Origin: Macrocystis pyrifera | Lineage: Eukaryota > Sar > Phaeophyceae > Laminariales > Laminariaceae | Direction of reading: 5' to 3' | Length of the DNA stretch: 64,000 nucleotides | NCBI GenBank assembly: GCA_031763025.1 | Contig: JASSKH010000021.1 | Coordinates: 1,488,001-1,552,000, forward strand | Part shown: in pieces, positions 62,591-64,000 of the stretch | How positions within the stretch are numbered: position 1 is the first letter of the stretch | How the letters are laid out: every line of letters begins with the position of its first letter | Made by a program: the position numbers and the translations under genes | The notes under the pieces: model-generated | What the model was told of the DNA's origin: nothing | The model's database searches: none | Seen by the model: the letters and a program-made list of their open reading frames with translations, nothing else

Positions 62591-63450
62591 CTACGATGGT
62601 GGTTCACCTTAATTTTTCTCAGGCTCCTTGCTTGACCTTAAGGAGCTCCATACCTCACCCGAAAACCGACTTCGGAAAAAAACTCAAATCGCATCCCGAT
62701 GAATAACTCCACGGCCCAAGTGTACAAAAACGTCATTTTTCGAAACAAGATTGACATTGCGACGATTTCGGGTTAAGGAGGGAGCCCCGTCATTCAGGAA
62801 AAAAAAAATAGCGGAAATGTGGTATTACGGGGGTCCATAGTTAACGGGACCAAATTTTGTTAGTAATAATAGGTAAATATATAGGTTTTTATGTACACTA
62901 TAGGTCCTGTTAACTATGGACCCCCGTAATACCTATATCGTAGAACGCGTCCTCTATTAACAGTCTCGACGCGTGATAGGATATAAGTACGTAGCACTTT
63001 CGGAAGTATTGGACTGACGGGCTGAGGAACTACTTAATCTCGTGGGGATACGGTGTGCGTTTCGCAATGTTCTCGGTTATACACCTGGGTGATGGGATTG
63101 TTCATCGCTCGCTGCACTTTCATCTTTCCTCCAAGTTAATTTTTTTCGGGGGGGGGTAAGGAATAGCCGAGCTCCTCAAGCACATTTTTTGCCGCGTGCT
63201 ACGACCCAGGTAGCTTCTTTTGGTCAAAATGTTTTCTGCCGGAGCAAGCTCCTTAACCCAAAATCGTCGGAATGCCCTCAGTTTTTACAGTGTTATTCGC
63301 GATATACCTACTGTATACAGTATACGTATAGGCTTTGGGATTCTTCATCGGGTTGCACTTTCAATTTCCTTTAAAATCAGTTTTCGGGTGGGATACGTAT
63401 GTACAGAGCTCCTATACTATAATCAAGTGATAACCCTCAGGAAAATTAGG
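62590..63450. mobile_element. Inverted-repeat element, family G, long copy
   Basis: 'caggctccttgcttgacctt', 'aaggagctccatacctcacc' and 'gcatcccgatgaataactcc' near the left, with inverse and related words at 63240-63440 ('aatcgtcggaatgccctcag', 'cttcatcgggttgcacttt'). Interrupted by a family A MITE. Related to 54890-55560. Confidence 0.6.
62825..62929. mobile_element. Family A MITE
   Basis: Complete GTCC-subtype copy, TTACGGGGG...CCCCCGTAA, inside family G; TA on both sides. Confidence 0.9.
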
Positions 63451-64000
63451 CGCCACCCGTGCGAGGCAAGCACGCATCATCAGCGAACTCAGACGCTACC
63501 CCTACGAGGCAAACACGCGCCGCCGTTACCTTAGCACGCGTTATTTGGCACAGCCCCATCAAAATAGTGGTGCAAACTATAGTCGTAGCATGGGGCTCTC
63601 AACACTAAAAGCGGTGGTCGTTCTCGGTGTTGGCGCGTGCTTCCGGAGGGGGTTTGCACCCACCTGGCATGTTTTTGTGAGGTGTCTCCTTTGAGGAGCT
63701 CCAAACCAGACCCAACACTCGATGTTGAGCAACCTCGTGAGCTGAGCGCGATACACCCCCCCACGGGCTAAGTATCGAACGAACAACATATTGTAACACA
63801 TGCAGTGGTAAATTATCCACTTTGAGACCGCTTCGGGACGGACAATTTAGATGGTCTTATCTCGAACATGGTCTTATACTTTACTACTGAAAAGAGGATC
63901 CCATACAAATTTCGAATAGGCTCTCTTCCTCGTGACGAGCCGATTTACCTCATCAAGGTCTTATCCACCCTAACGTCCTGAGCCGGAGTGCCTTAAAGTG
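63450..64000. other. Unassigned end of window
   Basis: Contains a short direct repeat ('ccgtgcgaggcaagcacgc' and 'cctacgaggcaaacacgc', 63456-63520) and a family G-like 'tttgaggagctccaa'. No malate dehydrogenase exon is recognisable; 5' exons are presumably further upstream. Confidence 0.4.

Overview
This window is eukaryotic nuclear DNA: genes split by GT-AG introns, dense non-autonomous transposons, LINE and SINE debris, satellites and long homopolymer runs. I see no bacterial, organellar or viral gene. The organism is probably an intron-rich stramenopile, with a brown alga my best guess. That guess rests on gene architecture, Ser/Gly/Ala-rich protein insertions and the style of the LINE; it is inference, not proof.

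Two protein-coding genes can be rebuilt exon by exon. The first, on the + strand, is an ABHD17-type alpha/beta serine hydrolase (protein depalmitoylase family). Eight exons run from an ATG at 18022 to a stop at 47575, about 29.5 kb for a protein of about 459 residues. Every exon junction keeps reading phase. The catalytic triad (Ser255, Asp322, His353 of the model) and an acylatable N-terminus are present. The second, on the - strand, is the 3' end of a cytosolic-type malate dehydrogenase. Its penultimate exon is at 61585-61901 and its last exon at 58773-58906; its earlier exons are upstream, probably beyond 64000.

Layout: 1-18 kb is repeats (MITEs, a roughly 187-bp satellite, foldback elements) with one doubtful Ser/Gly-rich reading frame. 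18-47.6 kb is the hydrolase gene, whose introns (up to 13.5 kb) hold most of the transposons. 47.6-54 kb is GC- and G-rich low-complexity DNA and short tandem repeats. 54-64 kb is more repeats and the malate dehydrogenase exons.

The dominant repeat is a roughly 105-bp MITE with ends TTACGGGGG...CCCCCGTAA and TA target duplication, present in more than 30 copies. One copy nested in another proves its ends and target. The window is also strewn with TATTAATA, exactly the footprint expected when this MITE excises (TA+TT+AA+TA). In three cases the footprint sits at a site that other copies of the same repeat show intact or still occupied. A second theme is retroelements with poly(C) tails: a LINE with a CCHC zinc knuckle and a SINE share their 3' end and insert next to one another's poly(C) tracts. 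A third theme is that three exons of the hydrolase gene (2, the end of 6, and 7) have decayed duplicates in the adjoining introns.
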